Assembly: GCA_033675265.1 (NCBI GenBank)
Contig: JAUJYZ010001376.1
Coordinates: 175,001-239,000, forward strand
Origin: Actinostola sp. cb2023
Lineage: Eukaryota > Cnidaria > Anthozoa > Actiniaria > Actinostolidae
Reading direction: 5' to 3'
DNA length: 64,000 nucleotides
This document shows positions 21,878-38,555 of the stretch, piece by piece. Position numbers and translations under genes: made by a program. Within the stretch, counting starts at the first letter, position 1. The number at the start of each line of letters is the position of its first letter. The notes beneath the pieces are model-generated. The model saw nothing but the letters and a program-made list of their open reading frames with translations, was not told the origin of the DNA and made no database searches.

Positions 21878-22179
21878 AAAGGTGCGGTAATACGAGCAAC
21901 AAAATCGTGCAACTTATCGCGCAACATTGTTCAGATTGTTCCGCAACTTGTCGCGCAACAAAATAAATTTTCAGTGTTGCAGGTTGCAAAACTTTGTTGC
22001 ATGAAGTAGAAAGAGCTTCTACTTTGCGCAACAAAGTTTTGCAACCTGCAACACGAAAATGTGTCGCGCGACAAGTTGCGCGAACGGTGGTAATACGAGA
22101 AACATTGCTCTGCAACTTGTAACGCAACAATGTTGCGAGACAAGTTGAACGATTATGTTGCCCGTATTACTGCACCTTA
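21878..22179. mobile_element. Foldback MITE, GGTGCGGTAATACGAGCAAC type
   Basis: AAGGTGCGGTAATACGAGCA on the left is inverted against TGCCCGTATTACTGCACCTT on the right. Inner arms repeat GCAAC/GTTGC words such as TTGCAGGTTGCAAAACTTTG. It starts about 38 bp after the third vWA-B exon. Confidence 0.8.
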
Positions 22180-22390
22180 ACTAATCTAAAGTATTGTATT
22201 TATATATTGTAAGTATGCAACTCACGCGGCTCAATCCACTCACACTCAACAGAAAGACATGGAGGATCAATACATTTTACCACAATCCTTTGCGCTCATA
22301 AGCTATTATTCCTTGTAGAGACCTTGTAGAGAGTTTTGCAAACTTCAGAAGTTTGTTTGCTTGTGAGAAGCTGTTAATTGAGTTGTATTT

Positions 22391-23706
22391 ATGGGAACGT
22401 GCCAGGAAGTTTGTTGATATATGTAAAGAAGTGGTACTGGTATGTAAGGTAAAGGATTATGGTACACTGTGGAACGTGCCAGGAAGTTTGTTGATATATG
22501 TAAAGTGATACTGGTATGTAAGGTAAAGGATTATGGTACACTGTGGAACGTGCCAGGAAGTTTGTTGATATGTAAAGTGGTACTGGTATATCTAAGGTAA
22601 AGGATTATGGTACACTGTGGAACGTGTCAGGAAGTTTGTTGATGTAAAGTGGTACTGGTATGTAAGGTAAAGGATTATGGTACACTGTGGAACGTGCCAG
22701 GAAGTTTGTTGATATGTAAAGTGGTACTGGTATATCTAAGGTAAAGGATTATGGTACACTGTGGAACGTGCCAGGAAGTTTGTTGATATGTAAAGTGGTA
22801 CTGGTATATCTAAGGTAAAGGATTATGGTACACTGTGGAACGTGTCAGGAAGTTTGTTGATGTAAAGTGGTACTGGTATGTAAGGTAAAGGATTATGGTA
22901 CACTGTGGAACGTGCCAGGAAGTTTGTTGATATGTAAAGTGGTACTGGTATATCTAAGGTAAAGGATTATGGTACACTGTGGAACGTGCCAGGAAGTTTG
23001 TTGATATGTAAAGTGGTACTGGTATATCTAAGGTAAAGGATTATGGTACACTGTGGAACGTGTCAGCCTGAGGAAGTTTGTTGATGTAAAGTGGTACTGG
23101 TATGTAAGGTAAAGGATTATGGTACACTGTGGAACGTGCCAGGAAGTTTGTTGATGTAAAGTGGTACTGGTATGTAAGGTAAATGATTACGGGTACACTG
23201 TGGAACGTGCCAGGAAGTTTGTTGATATGTAAAGTGGTACTGGTATATCTAAGGTAAAGGATTATGGTACACTGTGGAACGTGTCAGGAAGTTTGTTGAT
23301 GTAAAGTGGTACTGGTGTGTATGGTAGGTAAAGGATTATGGTACACTGTGGAACGTGCCAGGAAGTTTGTTGATATGTAAAGTGGTACTGGTATATCTAA
23401 GGTAAAGGATTATGGTACACTGTGGAACGTGTCAGCCTGAGGAAGTTTGTTGATGTAAAGTGGTACTGGTATGTAAGGTAAAGGATTATGGTACACTGTG
23501 GAACGTGCCAGGAAGTTTGTTGATGTAAAGTGGTACTGGTATGTAAGGTAAATGATTACGGGTACACTGTGGAACGTGTCAGGAAGTTTGTTGATGTAAA
23601 GTGGTACTGGTATGTAAGGTAAAGGATTATGGTACACTGTGGAACGTGCCAGGAAGTTTGTTGATGTAAAGTGGTACTGGTATGTAAGGTAAAGGATTAT
23701 GGTACA
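22391..23706. repeat. 68-79 bp minisatellite, about 18 copies
   Basis: The unit is GGAACGTGCCAGGAAGTTTG, TTGATATGTAAAGTGGTACT, GGTATATCTAAGGTAAAGGA, TTATGGTACACTGT. Copies with TGTCAGG and without GATAT alternate with full copies in a rough higher-order pattern, and two carry TCAGCCTGAGG. The 114-codon minus-strand frame across it is an artefact. Confidence 0.93.
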
Positions 23707-24293
23707 TGCAGCCGCCGCAGTCTCGTTATTTAGAAGTGTAATTCCTCGCGACATATAACGATATAACGATCATCGGAGCGAGGGTACATTTAGTGCCCGC
23801 TCTGGAACACACCTCATCGGTGATCCACGTCAGACGAAGCGCGATTCTGTTGCCTGCTATAATGTATTGACATTATTGTTGTTTTGATAGACAGTGAAAT
23901 CATTTGTCTCCTACAACTGATGATGATGATAATCTTTATTTAAAAATACGGGATCTCTTCACAATTCATGCTCTTCCAGAGAGCCGTATATATAATATAA
24001 AATACATAGTAGCAATAAAAACAAATATATATGATAATATTAAAGTTAATCGATTAATTTACTAAAATTACTTATGTGTACAAGAAAGTGTTTAAATATA
24101 TTTATAGCACACTCACTTTTCTCGTACCTCAGCAGGGATTTTGTTCCATAGAACAGAGCCTCTGTAATGAAGGCTTTGCTTGCCTGACTCTGTTCTAGGT
24201 CTGGGATCTGCGCGCGATCAGCAAATTTTCTTTCTCTGTTTACTTCAAATCATTTATATATGTAATTGTTTGAGGGTTTTTATTATTTTTCAG
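23707..24293. other. Intron with a retroelement-like fragment
   Basis: A fragment starting GATGATGATGATAATCTTTATTTAA near 23923 and running to about 24235 resembles the TTTATTTAA-bearing fragment at 19762-19830 (GATAGATAGATAATCTTTATTTAA). These look like reversed 3' ends of a retroelement with a short tandem tail. No gene is seen. Confidence 0.4.
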
Positions 24294-24367
24294 GTGCAGG
24301 AGGTTTTTTGGAAAATAAATCACATCGTCCCTGTCTGTGCGTACGTCCGCAACATGAAATCCTTTAA
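24294..24367 (+). CDS. Terminal tail exon after vWA-B, with stop
   Basis: The acceptor TTTTTCAG at 24293 opens a phase-1 exon encoding AGGFLENKSHRPCLCVRPQH and EIL, then TAA at 24365-24367. It parallels the exon after the first vWA of the large gene (47639-47695, SGGALIPAIHRICLCPIT): both follow ICLG in phase 1, share GG and carry a CLC motif. Here the exon ends the protein; there it continues. This homology is the main support. Confidence 0.6.
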
Positions 24368-24607
24368 GGTATAGACCGCGGCTTAACTATATATTGCAGC
24401 GCATTTAATATTGCATTTAGCTTGCTTATAGTATTGCCAACTGGTGATTATAATTTCCTCCTTCACTCCTCCCGACTCGATTTTTATTACTTTAAGTTTC
24501 ATCTCGAGTCCTGGCCCTCCTCTCTTCTCTCAACCGTACTCATTTCTTCTCCTCTCCTCTCTCTTCGCGCGTCTTCTTTCGTCTCTAGCTCCTCTTCCCT
24601 CCGATCT

Positions 24608-24785
24608 TAAGCCGCATCTACACGAGCAAGTTTTCCTTGACAAGTTTTCCTTGACAAGGAAAAATTGACCATTTTTTGTCATCTACACGAGCAAGTTTTC
24701 CTTGACAAGGAAAAATTGGCGATGTTTTTGTCGTCTACATGTACACGAGAAAGTCAGGAAAATTTGCTCGTGTAGATGCGTCTTT
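24608..24785. mobile_element. Foldback MITE, GCATCTACACGAGCAAG type
   Basis: AAGCCGCATCTACACGAGCA is inverted against TGCTCGTGTAGATGCGTCTT. The internal phrase AGTTTTCCTTGACAAGGAAAA is itself palindromic and repeated. Ends of the form TTAAG-rich plus GC-rich resemble those of the MITEs at 3536 and 21878. Confidence 0.75.
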
Positions 24786-26062
24786 ATCTATGATCATTTA
24801 CTAAAAATAATGTTCTGTTATTTTGCAGGATAAATGGAAAAATCATTGTTGAAGTACGACCCCTTTCACACAAAACTCCAGTTTAGATGACCCGCGTCAA
24901 TCAAATTAGCTTTGCTATGATTGGTTAAGTCCATGTTGTTTGATTGACGTGTTACTATATTTTCCAACCAGAAGAGATTTTGAAGGTCGCACTTCACCGA
25001 TAACAGTTATAATTCACGCAGCACAAATAACTGACACAAACCAGTTGAATCACTTCCTGATTTTGATTCTAACCTGGATCCAGGGATTTCAGTACGATTT
25101 ATTGGAGGCCTGTTATAAATGTTGTACGCATATAAAACGCAAACTATACGCAGCTGATTCACAGTTTATGAGACGAGATACGGCGCTATATGTACGTCTG
25201 TGAAAACTGACTTTTGGTGACAGCGTATGCGTATTTGAGCACTGACGTAATCATTGCTTACTCTGATGTGTCAGCCATTGCGCTAGACGATGGATATTAA
25301 TAAAACTTTATTTTTAAACATTTGGAGCTACTATATAATCTTCAGACTTATGACCAAAAATACCGTCTATATTCAGCCGTCACTTAGTCTCCCTCGTAGC
25401 AGTTTTTAGTGTCGTCATGCAACGCTAAAACGGCTGCGAGGTCGCTGCCAGGGAGAGGAGCGTCAATAGTAATTCTATTTTGGGCTCCCTGTGGTAACTT
25501 CCTTATCTTTGGGATTCCTGTGGTATTCAAAATGGCGAACAGTTCCCGCTCAAAAGTAACCATTGTCATTGAAGATAGTAATTGTGTTGAGCTCCATGCT
25601 AGAGTATTTCAATAGCCCTTGGGTGATAGTGAATATAATGTTTTGAAACCTGCAAGGAGACAGAAACTACACCTTTAACATGGGTGAGATTGATAGGTTT
25701 GTATCAGTAGACATGTTGACATCGAGGAACGTACATCAGTATCGTATCTTGGGCTCGAGGTAAGATCTAAAAGCCACTATATATATATCTTGTAATTAGA
25801 ATGGCGATTGGACTGTTGCGGTGAAAAAGTGTCAAAGTAAATTAAGTTCTATTATTATCATTTTAAGTTCTATTGCAACTGAGCAACTTCGAAACTGGCT
25901 CTATATTATAAAAATCAATGTCGTATAAAATCTATGAAATAGTCTAGATATTACCGATTTATTATGCCGCTAAATCACTAATATCTAATCATACAGAAAA
26001 TACTGAACCCCGCACAAATAGATTCGTATTATTTAGAACGCTATAACTTATAAATGCCATAA
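24786..26062. other. Intergenic, no gene recognised
   Basis: Short ORFs (24940-25203, 25384-25615) lack domains and splice context. The 25400-25520 stretch holds GCTGCCAGGGAGAGGAGCG and GTCATGCAACGCTAAAACGG, which looks repeat-derived. Confidence 0.35.
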
Positions 26063-26069
26063 CCCCATG

Positions 26070-27026
26070 CACAGGTAGCCCAAACGTAGAATCAGTGGAC
26101 CGTGACGTCATAGAATATTCGTTTGATCGTTGGATTTTCGAATGGTCTCAGGAATGAGCTCTTAGAAAGACTTCAAAGGATATGAGATTCTCAAACATGT
26201 TTTCATAGCAGTAGTCTGATAATTAAAGAACACTTTGGTGTAGAAATCTGAGCAAGAAATTGTGTTTTTGAGTGGTTTTGAACGATTCGAAAATTTCACC
26301 CGTTTCTAGCATACATATAATTAGGAAAGGTTTGCACTCCGGCCACCAAATTTGCACGACCACTGTCGCTAAAAAAATGATATCACCAAAACTACGCAAG
26401 CAAAAAATATCGCTTTCCCATCAGACATTCTCAAATAAATGATCTTTATAATGAGCTTTTGTGCAAACTTTTGGGTCCACCATATGCTGAGAAATAAGTT
26501 TTTGAAAACATTATTTCTCAGCATATGGTGGACCCACAAATTTGCACAAAAGCTCATTATAAAGATCATTTATTTGAGAATGTCTGGTGGGAAAGCGATA
26601 TTTTTTGCTTACGTAGTTTTGGAGATATAATATTTTTAGCAACAGTGGTCGTGCAAATTTGGTGGCCGGAGTTGCAAACCTTTCCTAATCATATGTATGC
26701 TAGAAACGGGTGAATTTTCGAATCGCTCAAAACCACAATTTCTTGCTCAGATTTCTACACCAAAGTGTTCTTAATTATCACACTACTGCTATGAAGACAT
26801 TTTTCAGAATCTCATATCCTTTGAAGTCTTTGAATATATATAGTTATTTTTCATTGTCTTTTCTTTATATTCTTTATTGTAAAAAGCATAGAGACATTGT
26901 ATATGCGTTTTTAAGAAATAAATTATTATTCTAAGAGCTCATTCCCGAGACCATTCGAAAATCCAACGGTCAACGGAATATTCAATGACGTCACGGTCCA
27001 CTGATTCTACGTTTGGGCTACCTGTG
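26070..27026. mobile_element. 957-bp foldback element, CACAGGTAGCCCAA ends, 7-bp target duplication
   Basis: CACAGGTAGCCCAAACGTAG at 26070 is inverted against CTACGTTTGGGCTACCTGTG ending 27026. The flanks carry the direct repeat CCCCATG (26063-26069 and 27027-27033). Arms match almost to the centre near 26500. The right arm is interrupted at 26875-26934 by a LINE/SINE-like tail. TGACGTCA is present in both arms. A second member with identical end sequence lies at 44183-44653. Confidence 0.88.
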
Positions 27027-27598
27027 CCCCATGTATGGTCTGTTATGGTTCAGGGGTTATGGTTCTTGGCCCGAAACATTGGGCTGCCTGTGTCATAAAT
27101 TAACTAAATATATACACTCAGGAAAATACACTAATCCATACATTGCTGTCACCATAGTTATCCTTCGGAACCCAAGCTACAAAGGTTGTCTCAATATTCA
27201 ATAACACAAGGCCTATTTCAAAGTGGTGAAAAGTCTAGCAATTGATTAGTACATCCCAAAATAAAATCCCGCCAAATGACTCGAGACTGCGATAAAACTT
27301 AAACACCTAATGGTGAACCAGACCGGTACTATTTCTAAAAATCGAAGGGAAACCTTCAAGAGAAAAACCCACATTAAATGAAAAGATACAAAACATCAAA
27401 TTTAGCATTTTGTGTGTTTTTAATAAACAACGTACAAATTACAAATGGGGTTCAAAACTAGCAGAGGTGGACCAATCATTTTCCAGTTTTACTGAAAGTC
27501 AGGACAAAGGCATGAAATACCTAAAGGACAAAATGTTTGTAGTGTGTCAAAAATAAGGTTTAGAATTGTCCAGATTTTTGAAAAATTCTTTGTGGCAT
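27027..27598. other. 3' flank and 3' UTR region of actin 1
   Basis: Downstream (minus strand) of the actin stop codon. No further gene seen. No convincing poly(A) signal was identified by eye on the minus strand close to the stop. Confidence 0.4.
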
Positions 27599-29785
<2,187 letters not shown>

Positions 29786-29831
29786 TCAATCCAAGGCAGA
29801 AATCGACTGTGCAGTTTTCTAAAATGAGGGC

Positions 29832-29839
29832 GTATTTAT
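29832..29839 (-). promoter_or_regulatory. TATA box of actin 1
   Basis: TATAAATA on the minus strand, about 90 bp upstream of the start codon, in the context ACTATAAATACGCC. Actin 2 has the similar GTTATAAATACGCC about 90 bp before its start. Confidence 0.75.
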
Positions 29840-29978
29840 AGTTGGGAAACTCGGAAACCAGTCGGCCGTGATACGAAGTTGTATTGGTGATGACGTTATC
29901 GATTACGACATCCATTGTGTCACAGCGTGGAAAAACAGTCATGGCTCTGTAAAGTTGGCTCATCTTGCTTTACAATAC

Positions 29979-29988
29979 CCTTAAAAGG
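29979..29988. promoter_or_regulatory. CArG box upstream of actin 1
   Basis: CCTTAAAAGG, a perfect CC(A/T)6GG motif, lies about 140 bp upstream of the TATA box. Likely SRF binding site by family knowledge. Confidence 0.65.
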
Positions 29989-31555
29989 TTATTCTCAAGT
30001 GTTACAATTAGAGGATATTCAACAAAACATCATAATATTTTCAAATTTATTTATCAATTCCTGACATTGTCATGCCTTATCTTACGTCATCGATGAAACT
30101 CGAAAAATGTTTTGGCAATTTCATTGTAAAGGTTCATTTACATTTTCTGGAAATTTCGCACACATTGAAAAATACATTTTCATTGTATGCAGCATTTAGC
30201 CTAAGAATGGAATCGTTTTGCCTGAAGTATGGATCTTTGACGGTAATGGGGCGCAAAGCAATACATTTAATGACAAGTTTTCGTGTATTTGAAATACTTC
30301 CGTTCAATATCTCACGAGATAATGCTTAGACATCTTTTGTTCTGAGAATGTAAACAACTATTAACAGGTAGAACGTCTATTGGAATTTAATATATATAAA
30401 TTTTTGCCCAAAAGTAAAAATAAATAGTTCGCAGCCGGGAAGATATAAACTTTCGGATAATATCGATAATGAAGCAATTTTAAATATTTCAGGAAATAAC
30501 ATTATTTGTACAATACAATTGTTTATTTAGACACGTTAGCGCCAAAGAGCAAAAGCTCGTTCAAAATACGAACGTGTAAAAATATATGAAAAATATTTAA
30601 AAGTACTATATATAATATGCTACTTAACTGATATAAGTATAAGACATCATTCGATCGAGAGAATTAAAACCACAAATGTTCCTCGAGTAAATATATTTTG
30701 GTGTGCATATATTGTAACTGTGTAAATGTCACACCGCGTCACCCTACAGACCAGCGTCATGGTTTCGTGGCTCAACCTGCACAACTCTGAAGTTGGATTA
30801 GAAGTTTCATAAACTTTTGAAAAAAATCAGTTCACATAAATATTTGGATGATTTTTTATTTCACAAACACATTGAACATTTGCACCGAAGAGAAGTTTCT
30901 CTTGTTGCTGTAATTCAATATCTTTATTCATATTTCCCGCATTTTTCTCAGTGTCTTCCAAACTACATGAACTGAAGTACGAAAATAGGCTGGTTCAGGA
31001 ATTCACTGGAAATATTATTTTAAAAATTATCTCCATTTTATTAATTATGATAAATTCTATTGAAATATCATCAAGGTTACTTTGAACATAGTTGACATAG
31101 TTTTGAAATAATTACTAACTGAAGGGACTTGTTCTGACAAGTAAGATCTGTTATTCTCATGTAAAGTTTCGCATCAAATCAATAGTCCTGACGATACTAT
31201 ATAAGGCAATAATTCAGTCAGTATGTATTCTTATGAATAATTATTTGCTTGTCTGTTGCTAAGAACCCGTGTTGAGGTACTAGTTGACCAAGTATGGTAA
31301 TACAGAAATCTGTTTGTGTTCAAGAATACAGTGAAATAAAAAATTATACACATCAAAATAGCGTCACGTAGCTATATGTGATATGATATGCGTGACATCG
31401 CGTTCACGCGAAATTCATTTGCATTCCTTATGATCAGTTTAACATCTTTTAGAACAGAGTCTATAAGAGCACAGCAAATAGTATTCTAAAGTTTATTTGT
31501 TTTAATATTAGAGGCTTAAACCTTTAGCATATTGCGTGATGTTGGGTTGCGTTAC
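29989..31555. other. Actin intergenic region, first part
   Basis: AT-rich DNA between the divergent actin promoters. No coding sequence recognised; the 85-codon frame at 30072-30329 has no support. Confidence 0.45.
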
Positions 31556-32125
31556 TTAAAGTGCTACTTGGACGAAAATCGATCGAAATTTAATTTAGCT
31601 GAAATTCATTGAATAATTTTTCAAGGGACTAATAATAACTAGTTAAAATCTTTTTTCTATTCCAGAGGGAAGTACTATATTTTTATGAATCTTTAGAGGT
31701 GTCAGTGACGTGACGTCATCTACTCAACCCAACATTCAGCTCCATACATTTCTTTGTATTTTGTGAGTCAAAATATCTCAATGTTTTGTTCAGATAACAG
31801 CTCTACATTGAAGACAACTGGTCAGACAATCAATCCTAAGCACAAATAATGTAAGAAAACTCCTTCACCCAAACTTTTAGCTTCGTAGAAATAAAATAAT
31901 TCAAGAAACTAAACACAAAGAAATGTATGGAGCGAAGCCGTGTTGATTGTTTGGGTTGAGTAGATGACCTCACTGACACTTCTAAAGATTCATAAAAATG
32001 TAATACTTCCCATAGGAATTTTGAGAAAACACATTAACCAGTAATTGTATGGCTCTTTGAGATTATTTCAGTGAAGTTTCAGCTAAATTAAACTTCGATC
32101 GATTTTCGTCCAAGTAGCACTTTAA
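31556..32125. mobile_element. MITE copy 2 (AAAGTGCTACTTGGACG ends) between the actins
   Basis: AAAGTGCTACTTGGACGAAA near 31558 is inverted against CGTCCAAGTAGCACTTT ending 32123, flanked by TTA/TAA. Interior arms carry TTTAGCTGAAA, GAGGGAAGTACTATATTTTT and GTCAGTGACGTGACGTCATC. Copies lie at 18524 and 45771. The left arm keeps TGACGTCA (31711-31718); the right-arm equivalent is mutated to GACCTCAC. Confidence 0.85.
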
Positions 32126-32348
32126 TCTTTTTGAGCTTTGTAGCATAAAGGTCGTATAATTGAACTAGGCCTTTGTCAGTGAATTGGATCCCGGGAATTG
32201 GATGCATAGATTACCTAGGACGACTCCAGATAAATTAACGTGACTAATGGCTGACGAGGTGTCACGAAGTTAAACTGGCCTGTTTTTGTTTGCATTGGAG
32301 TCATCTGCGAGACAGGTGTTTGCAGACAATTTGCTTGATTTTACGTAA

Positions 32349-34643
<2,295 letters not shown>

Positions 34644-34796
34644 ATGTTGCTTAGAGTTTTTTGAACAATTCGAACAATTCTAGAGCGAACTGATGATGTA
34701 ATTGTCAGTCGCAGCAAAATGCATGCGTGAACTTTATCTACACATTCAGGCATTTCTTTCTTCATTTCTGAAGATCATCAAATTTATCGAGTTTGT

Positions 34797-34807
34797 TATT
34801 TATTTGT

Positions 34808-34838
<31 letters not shown>

Positions 34839-34950
34839 TTGAAGCTATGTCTATTTATTGATATTATTTATTTAATATTTATTTATTGATCTCAATTATT
34901 TGCATTTTTCACAGCCTTTTTATTGTCCGTTTTATTTCGTGATAAATAAA
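34797..34950 (+). promoter_or_regulatory. Actin 2 3' UTR: ATTTA repeat and poly(A) signal
   Basis: About ten consecutive TTTA units (34805-34850) form overlapping AUUUA pentamers in the mRNA, and AATAAA at 34945-34950 is the likely poly(A) signal. The run may act as an AU-rich stability element or be just a microsatellite. Confidence 0.55.
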
Positions 34951-35132
34951 TGTTCTTCACATTATGTGGACTGGTTGTTGCATCATTGCATGGTGTCATT
35001 GTTATTTATCCATAAATATATATTTTATCATTATTATTTAAAATTCCAAGCTTACAGTCTTTCCAAAAATATGCAATAATAAAAAGAAAATAGGTAAAGC
35101 AAGAAAAAAAAAAAAGTGAAAAAAAAAGAAAC

Positions 35133-35133
<1 letters not shown>

Positions 35134-35190
<57 letters not shown>

Positions 35191-35207
35191 AATTGCGCCA
35201 CGGAGAC
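35134..35207 (-). tRNA. tRNA-Asn (GUU)
   Basis: The minus strand folds as a 74-nt cloverleaf. The acceptor stem pairs GTCTCCG with CGGGGAC, D arm GCGCAATTGGTTAGCGC, anticodon stem-loop TTCGGCTGTTAACCGAA with GTT anticodon, and T arm GTGGTTCAAGCCCAC. Box A TGGCGCAATTGG and box B GGTTCAAGC are intact. No intron. Confidence 0.95.
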
Positions 35208-35469
35208 ATGTTGATGTAACTACCATGCATTTGGAAATTATATATGTTTCATGATAATTAGCCGTTTTAAATTCTGCTTTTCCGAACAATTGTAAACTTG
35301 AAAGGAAAACCTTAGCCTTTTTATAACCTTTGATGTTCAAAACCACATCGACAACTTTCGTTTCTATTTTCTAACCTATATATACAAACCGGTTTCGCAC
35401 ACTCTGTTCCCTTTCGTTTCCAGTACCTTGGCCAAGCACCTTTTTAAACTTTAAACGTGACATGTTGAC

Positions 35470-35652
35470 ATGTTATTTAGATACATGGACCTTGGAAGTT
35501 TACCTTGTGTTTTTCGAAATGCTTTTCTTATAGCAATCTTCATCTTCCAATGTGCTTTTCATTGCGGGATTCCTGTGGCGAATGGTCCTCGTTTGAAGTG
35601 GGCTTCCTGTGGTGGCATGGAACACACAAGGTATTTCGAAGAGGTTTCGTAA
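35470..35652 (+). CDS. Possible small secreted peptide or first exon
   Basis: A 60-codon frame beginning MLFRYMDLGSLPCVF has a hydrophobic stretch (NAFLIAIFIFQCAF) like a signal or membrane segment and then Gly/Cys-containing polar sequence. A TATATATAC lies about 85 bp upstream and a donor-like ACAAG|GTATTT at about 35631. No homologue recognised. The phrase GGGCTTCCTGTGG recalls the CACAGG-ended transposon family, so it may be repeat-derived. Confidence 0.25.
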   Translation: MLFRYMDLGSLPCVFRNAFLIAIFIFQCAFHCGIPVANGPRLKWASCGGMEHTRYFEEVS

Positions 35653-37977
35653 TTATTAGTTAACGATACCGTGCAATCGGGTATTTTTTGCTTTGAAAGT
35701 GTCCTTTCAAAGCAAAATAAAAATGTCTGACAGTTTATCTCCAGTACCTCGTTTTCTCGTGTGGGATGCAATTTTTTTCTTCAAACCTAGAAATAAAACA
35801 ATCGTCGTTGGGAGAAAATACAATGTCTGGAAAATCTAATGTGTTGTTATAAATCAGGGCCTGTCTAAATATTCAAATATATTATTATTATTATTATTAT
35901 TAAGTCATTGTTTGTTATCACCGTTGTTTCATCAGAACAGTAGACTTTGGATATATATTTTCTTTTGTTGGATTCAGGCCTGAATCAGTTCAGTTCAGTC
36001 CAGCCTTCCTGGAATTGCTAACCACGTGATCAAACTGTAAAAAGTGCCATTTGTTTGAATGCTATTTTTGGTCAATCCAGATAGATAGATAGCCCGATAG
36101 ATAGGTAGGTAGGTAGGTAGGTAGGTAGATAGATAGATAGATAGATAGGTAGTTTAATCCAATCGGTAATAATGCGTTATAAAGATTGGCAACTCCTAAG
36201 GAGATGAGATTGGTTCTTATGGTCAGTCAGAATCAATGAAATTTCATCATATGACTGAGCATTGACGGCTAGCTCCAGACCGAAGATATGTTCATATTTT
36301 GCATATATGTAATTGCATGGAAATTAAAATATAGGACTTCTGAAGAAGAGAGGAGGGGAGAGGAGAATACGGGAGAGGAACTGGGAAAAGAGAGAAAGTA
36401 AAGAAAGTAAAACAAAATCGACAAAAAAGAAATAAGAAAAACTTCACATATACGCTGGCGCTTACGATATTTACACGCATAAAAGTTTCCTTGATCTCAT
36501 TCATGAGAGCATAGTTTCTTGCCATTCAATGTAATTTAATTATTTGAAAATATGTCATTTTAATTTGTAATCACGCTGACCCGCAAATCAAATCTTTTGA
36601 CGAAAACAATCTTGCACTAAAACAGTTATAAACTAGCCTGCGCAGCTGGCGGTCTTCGGTTTTTTTTTTGGGGGGGGGGGGGGGGGGAGGTTGAGGGAAA
36701 GAGAGAAGAAGGAAAGGTCTTTCTTTCTCTACTCCCCTCCCCCTCCCCCAGTAAACACAGACCGCCAGCGATGCAGGCTACTAAATCCCTGTGTCATGTC
36801 ATATATGCTACCTGTATGGTTGGAGTTTTTTATAACAAATTGTATTCTATAAACATAACATGGTTCCTTTTGAACGCGGCTCTGGTACCTGCCCATTGAC
36901 AAGTAAACAATTGCAACCCTCAACATTAAGCCTAACTGGGGTCAATCTCTTCCAAATTAACACCAGTTCAAAGGCCTCATGATATAATTCTTGATCCTAT
37001 GCAAAAGTTACGTACAAAAGTGCACGATAAATTTCAGATTAAGTACAATTTTGTCGTTTGTTTCTGTTTGGTTCTCATATGAATGCACGTATACCAGTTG
37101 TGTTGACCGTTGTTTTACTTTTCAACCAAGGGTTTTGCAGGTCGCGCTAATATATGTTTTCAAAAACCTTTTTTTCAAATCAGTTCGGAGGAGACTCTGA
37201 TCAAGACCCGTGAAACGTGGTCTATGAACAGATTCCGGCATCATGGACGGCTAACAAGTTGAATATCACAGTATTTTCAACAGGAAGGTAAGTTTTAACT
37301 GACTTGAGTACTTGTTTGCTCAACATTTCCTGTGGAAATCATGAGACTTTTTTTCAAATTCCTCAGTTTTAATCTTGGTTTTACGACGTCTTTTTTGTTT
37401 TAGTTATTTTAGTTGGAGTTAAAATTTAGTTTCACTGTATTGTGATAAAAGGACAAAAATGAATTGACTCGGACGACCGTAGTGTCTTTTTGCACCATTG
37501 TGGCACTACTAATTCTCTTTATCTCACTAAGAATACGGTCATTTTCTATCTTTGTCTCTACTTGACCTATTGATTGCCTTATTTGTTCAATAATTAATAC
37601 TTCGTGAGAATTATAAAGTTTCTTGAAATCCTCATTTTATAGAATTGTTTGAACTTCATTCAATGTTCAATTACCGTCTTCGATGAATTTGAATATAGAT
37701 ATTTTTTCTTTCTCACTCATATTCTTCCCATTCTCAAACCCCATGATGAAATCGTCAGTTTGTTTATTGAGTTCTTTGTTAACATTTCCCATAAATTACA
37801 TTACTCATTTTCTTGGAAATCGCAAAAACTGAATTAACTCTTTTTTATTTAAATAATCTTCCTCGTCAATTTTCGAAACCTATTTGCAAATGTTTTTTTA
37901 CTAAAGTTAACGAATTACTGCAGCGATCAAATAAACTTCGTTGCCATTCCATATTCCGTGTTCTGAACTGAATAGAG
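35653..37977. other. Intergenic or 5' UTR-intron region, repeats only
   Basis: Includes a GATA/GGTA microsatellite (about 36080-36150) and a foldback at 36634-36779 (AGCCTGCGCAGCTGGCGGTC against GACCGCCAGCGATGCAGGCT with long G and C tracts between). A perfect donor context GGAAG|GTAAGT at 37287 could end a non-coding 5' exon of the large gene, whose ATG exon has an acceptor-like TTTTTCTCAACAG at 40907; this link is speculative. Confidence 0.4.
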
Positions 37978-38555
37978 TTCCCGGGAGGGTACTCCCTCTA
38001 TATGGTATGTGCCGCGGGATAGGGTATGGTTTTTGAGCTCCTCAGCTGGTCTGGGATAGCTAGGGTATCGTTTTTGCACTTTTAGTCTGGGATAGGGTGC
38101 CTTTTTGGTCTGGGATAAGGTATTGTTTTCACAATAACGTATCGCGCCCAACTACACCATTTAATTTCACAAGAATCAAACTACCTGGAATTTATACTGT
38201 ACAACATAAAGGACAGTTTACCAGCAGTTTTAATTTTCTAAACCTGTTTAGTTAAACCACCTTAAACCACCTTTAAGCCTTTAAGCCTTTAAGCCTTGGT
38301 GTGAACGGGATAATAGTCTGTTACAACTTGCAGTTCACCAAATCAGTAAAACAGCCGCAGAAACAACGTATATTGTACTGTTTAATTACGTTTTTAGGTT
38401 AGATCTGGGATAGGGTATAGAATTTTAAGCTTAGGTCTGGGATAGAGTATGGAAAATCGCATTTTTAGGTCTGGAATAGGGTCAGGATTTTGAGGTGTCC
38501 GCGGCACACTCCTATACCAGAAAACTCCCAGAGTACCGCCCCCTTCCCCCGGGAC
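37978..38555. mobile_element. Foldback element with GGTCTGGGATAGGGTA units
   Basis: CCCGGGAGGGTACTC at 37979 and GCCGCGG near 38012 are inverted against CCGCGGCAC near 38500 and AGAGTACCGCCCCC...CCCCGGG ending 38553. Multiple GGGATAGGGTAT repeats sit in both arms. Confidence 0.75.
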
